A stretch of 64,000 nt of DNA from Bacillota bacterium (GTDB lineage Bacteria > Bacillota > Clostridia > Lachnospirales > Bianqueaceae). The stretch spans positions 434,001-498,000 of the forward strand of contig JAFRUE010000007.1 in the NCBI GenBank assembly GCA_017441925.1. The letters run 5' to 3'. A program made the translations under genes and the position numbers. Below the pieces are notes generated by a model that did not search any database, was not told where the DNA came from, and saw only the letters and a program-made list of their open reading frames with translations. Within the stretch, counting starts at the first letter, position 1; the number at the start of each line of letters is the position of its first letter. Positions 63,332-64,000 of this stretch are shown here, piece after piece.

Positions 63332-63684
63332 GCGCGTGCGTTCTGAGTGGCAACGATATTGTTGCCCTCTCCGTCGATATCCGCGATCAGTACGTCCCCG
63401 ATCTGCACCGGAGGCATAATGGTGGTATCATGTATCTTCTGCATAAATTCAGGAATACGGTTCCTGGAAACTGCATTGTCGGACTTGACCGGCAGTACGC
63501 CGCCGTCCGTAAGACCGATCGTCGTCGTGATCACACGGCGGGGATCCGTCACTTCCTGACGGGCATACACGTCTCCGCGAGCGCAGGTGTTTCCCTTAAC
63601 GCTAAGGATCTTGCCGTCCTCCATCGTTACGGTAACATGGCATCCCATCGGGCATGTCGTACAGATGATCTCTCTCTGCTCCAT
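63328..63684 (-). CDS. DUF1667 family cysteine-rich protein
   Basis: A 118-residue protein with Cys8, Cys11, Cys15 and Cys34 (IICTTCPMGCHVTV, GNTCARGDVY), a pattern suited to an Fe-S or zinc site, then DPRRVITTTIGL. DUF1667 proteins usually accompany GlpA-like FAD dehydrogenases and another FAD oxidoreductase in anaerobic glycerol-3-phosphate operons, as here. Role unknown, perhaps electron transfer. ATG follows GGAGGTG, and the upstream gene ends three bases before. Confidence 0.92.
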   Translation of the reverse strand: MEQREIICTTCPMGCHVTVTMEDGKILSVKGNTCARGDVYARQEVTDPRRVITTTIGLTDGGVLPVKSDNAVSRNRIPEFMQKIHDTTIMPPVQIGDVLIADIDGEGNNIVATQNARA

Positions 63685-63687
63685 GTC

Positions 63688-64000
63688 TTACACCTCCTCA
63701 ATCTCAACGGTAAGCGTCCGGCCGGTATTCTCGGCAAGGATCTTATCCGTCAGGACAACCGTCTCCATCTCGCCGGGCGCGACACGCGGACGGCGTTTGG
63801 ACAGCAGAACTGTCCCTTCGTCGTTCTTGACATTGACCTTAACCGCCTTATGAACGTCCGTAACACGGAAGAAGACCGTGGTCTTCTCCGCCGCGCTGAT
63901 GCGCTGCGGCAGAGTGTAGCGCACACCGTTTCCGGGTTTTACGGAAATGTGAGCTGTATCTTCCGCGCCTTCCTTCAGATACCTTGCGGCGCCTTGTCCG
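63688..64000 (-). CDS. FAD-dependent oxidoreductase, C-terminal part (cut by window edge)
   Basis: The open frame continues past base 64000; only about 104 C-terminal residues are visible. They begin GQGAARYLKEGAEDTAHISV and end AENTGRTLTVEIEEV. The first part resembles the 'AG..AA.Y' helix that closes a pyridine nucleotide-disulfide oxidoreductase domain. The rest is a beta-rich tail. Position before DUF1667 supports the GlpA/oxidoreductase operon type. An internal GTG near 63924 is not the true start because the coding pattern runs through it. Confidence 0.75.
   Translation of the reverse strand, partial: GQGAARYLKEGAEDTAHISVKPGNGVRYTLPQRISAAEKTTVFFRVTDVHKAVKVNVKNDEGTVLLSKRRPRVAPGEMETVVLTDKILAENTGRTLTVEIEEV

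Overview
The window reads as chromosome from a Gram-positive anaerobe of the Clostridia, most likely Lachnospiraceae-like. The basis is gene content and order: tig-clpP-clpX-lon-engB, mltG-trmR-U32, ireB-ruvX-DUF1292-rnj, HemZ, DUF4364, DUF6062, acetate formation by pta-ackA and pyruvate phosphate dikinase, together with strong AGGAGG-type ribosome binding sites and sigma-A promoters of the TTGACA-17-TATAAT kind. Almost every gene lies on the minus strand. The only plus-strand genes I accept are prfC, a DUF6062-type protein, an HPr-like protein and a DUF4364 protein. I see no insertion sequence, prophage, CRISPR array or rRNA.

Layout by coordinate. 1-2016: ppdK (cut by the window edge) and glyS, from a promoter at 2074-2102. 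2164-15470: a long tightly coupled operon (recO, era, M16C peptidase, class B PBP, FtsW/RodA, long U32 protein, ruvB, ruvA, 5-formyl-THF cyclo-ligase, HI0933/BaiN flavoprotein), transcribed from a promoter that faces that of prfC. 17356-18850: a small AT-richer patch with a membrane-anchored protein and a P-loop kinase-like protein. 18917-21907: pta-ackA plus an amidohydrolase. 22049-24916: DUF6062 protein, a beta-helix-like lipoprotein and the remnant of a glycosidase gene. 24959-36174: one long operon that starts with RNA functions (mtaB, ireB, ruvX, DUF1292, RNase J, mltG, trmR, U32) and ends with three accessory hydrolases. 36335-46756: HPr-like gene, hisS-aspS, DUF4364, and the tig-clpP-clpX-lon-engB proteostasis cluster. 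46868-59614: membrane protein, hemZ, MBL hydrolase, dtd, relA/spoT, a GDPD phosphodiesterase, apt, recJ, secDF and an unusual two-domain racemase. 59676-60099: five tRNA genes behind a perfect consensus promoter. 60223-62332: Na+-pumping decarboxylase gamma and beta subunits behind a riboswitch-like leader, with bioY next door. 62525-64000: HAD phosphatase, DUF1667 protein and the end of an FAD oxidoreductase.

The most unusual items are: (1) a fusion of a free methionine-(R)-sulfoxide reductase GAF domain to glutamate racemase, with all expected catalytic cysteines in both halves; (2) a leader before the Na+-pump beta subunit that resembles the yybP-ykoY (Mn2+) aptamer and whose closing stem competes with an intrinsic terminator; (3) a perfect palindrome over the bioY start region; (4) an HPr-like protein without the phosphorylated histidine; (5) a decayed glycosidase tail. 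Some promoters also sit directly on terminators. The products form a coherent housekeeping set: translation and tRNA modification, RNA decay, DNA repair, cell wall synthesis, protein quality control, stringent response and acetate/Na+-based energy metabolism. No defence or mobile system is evident.
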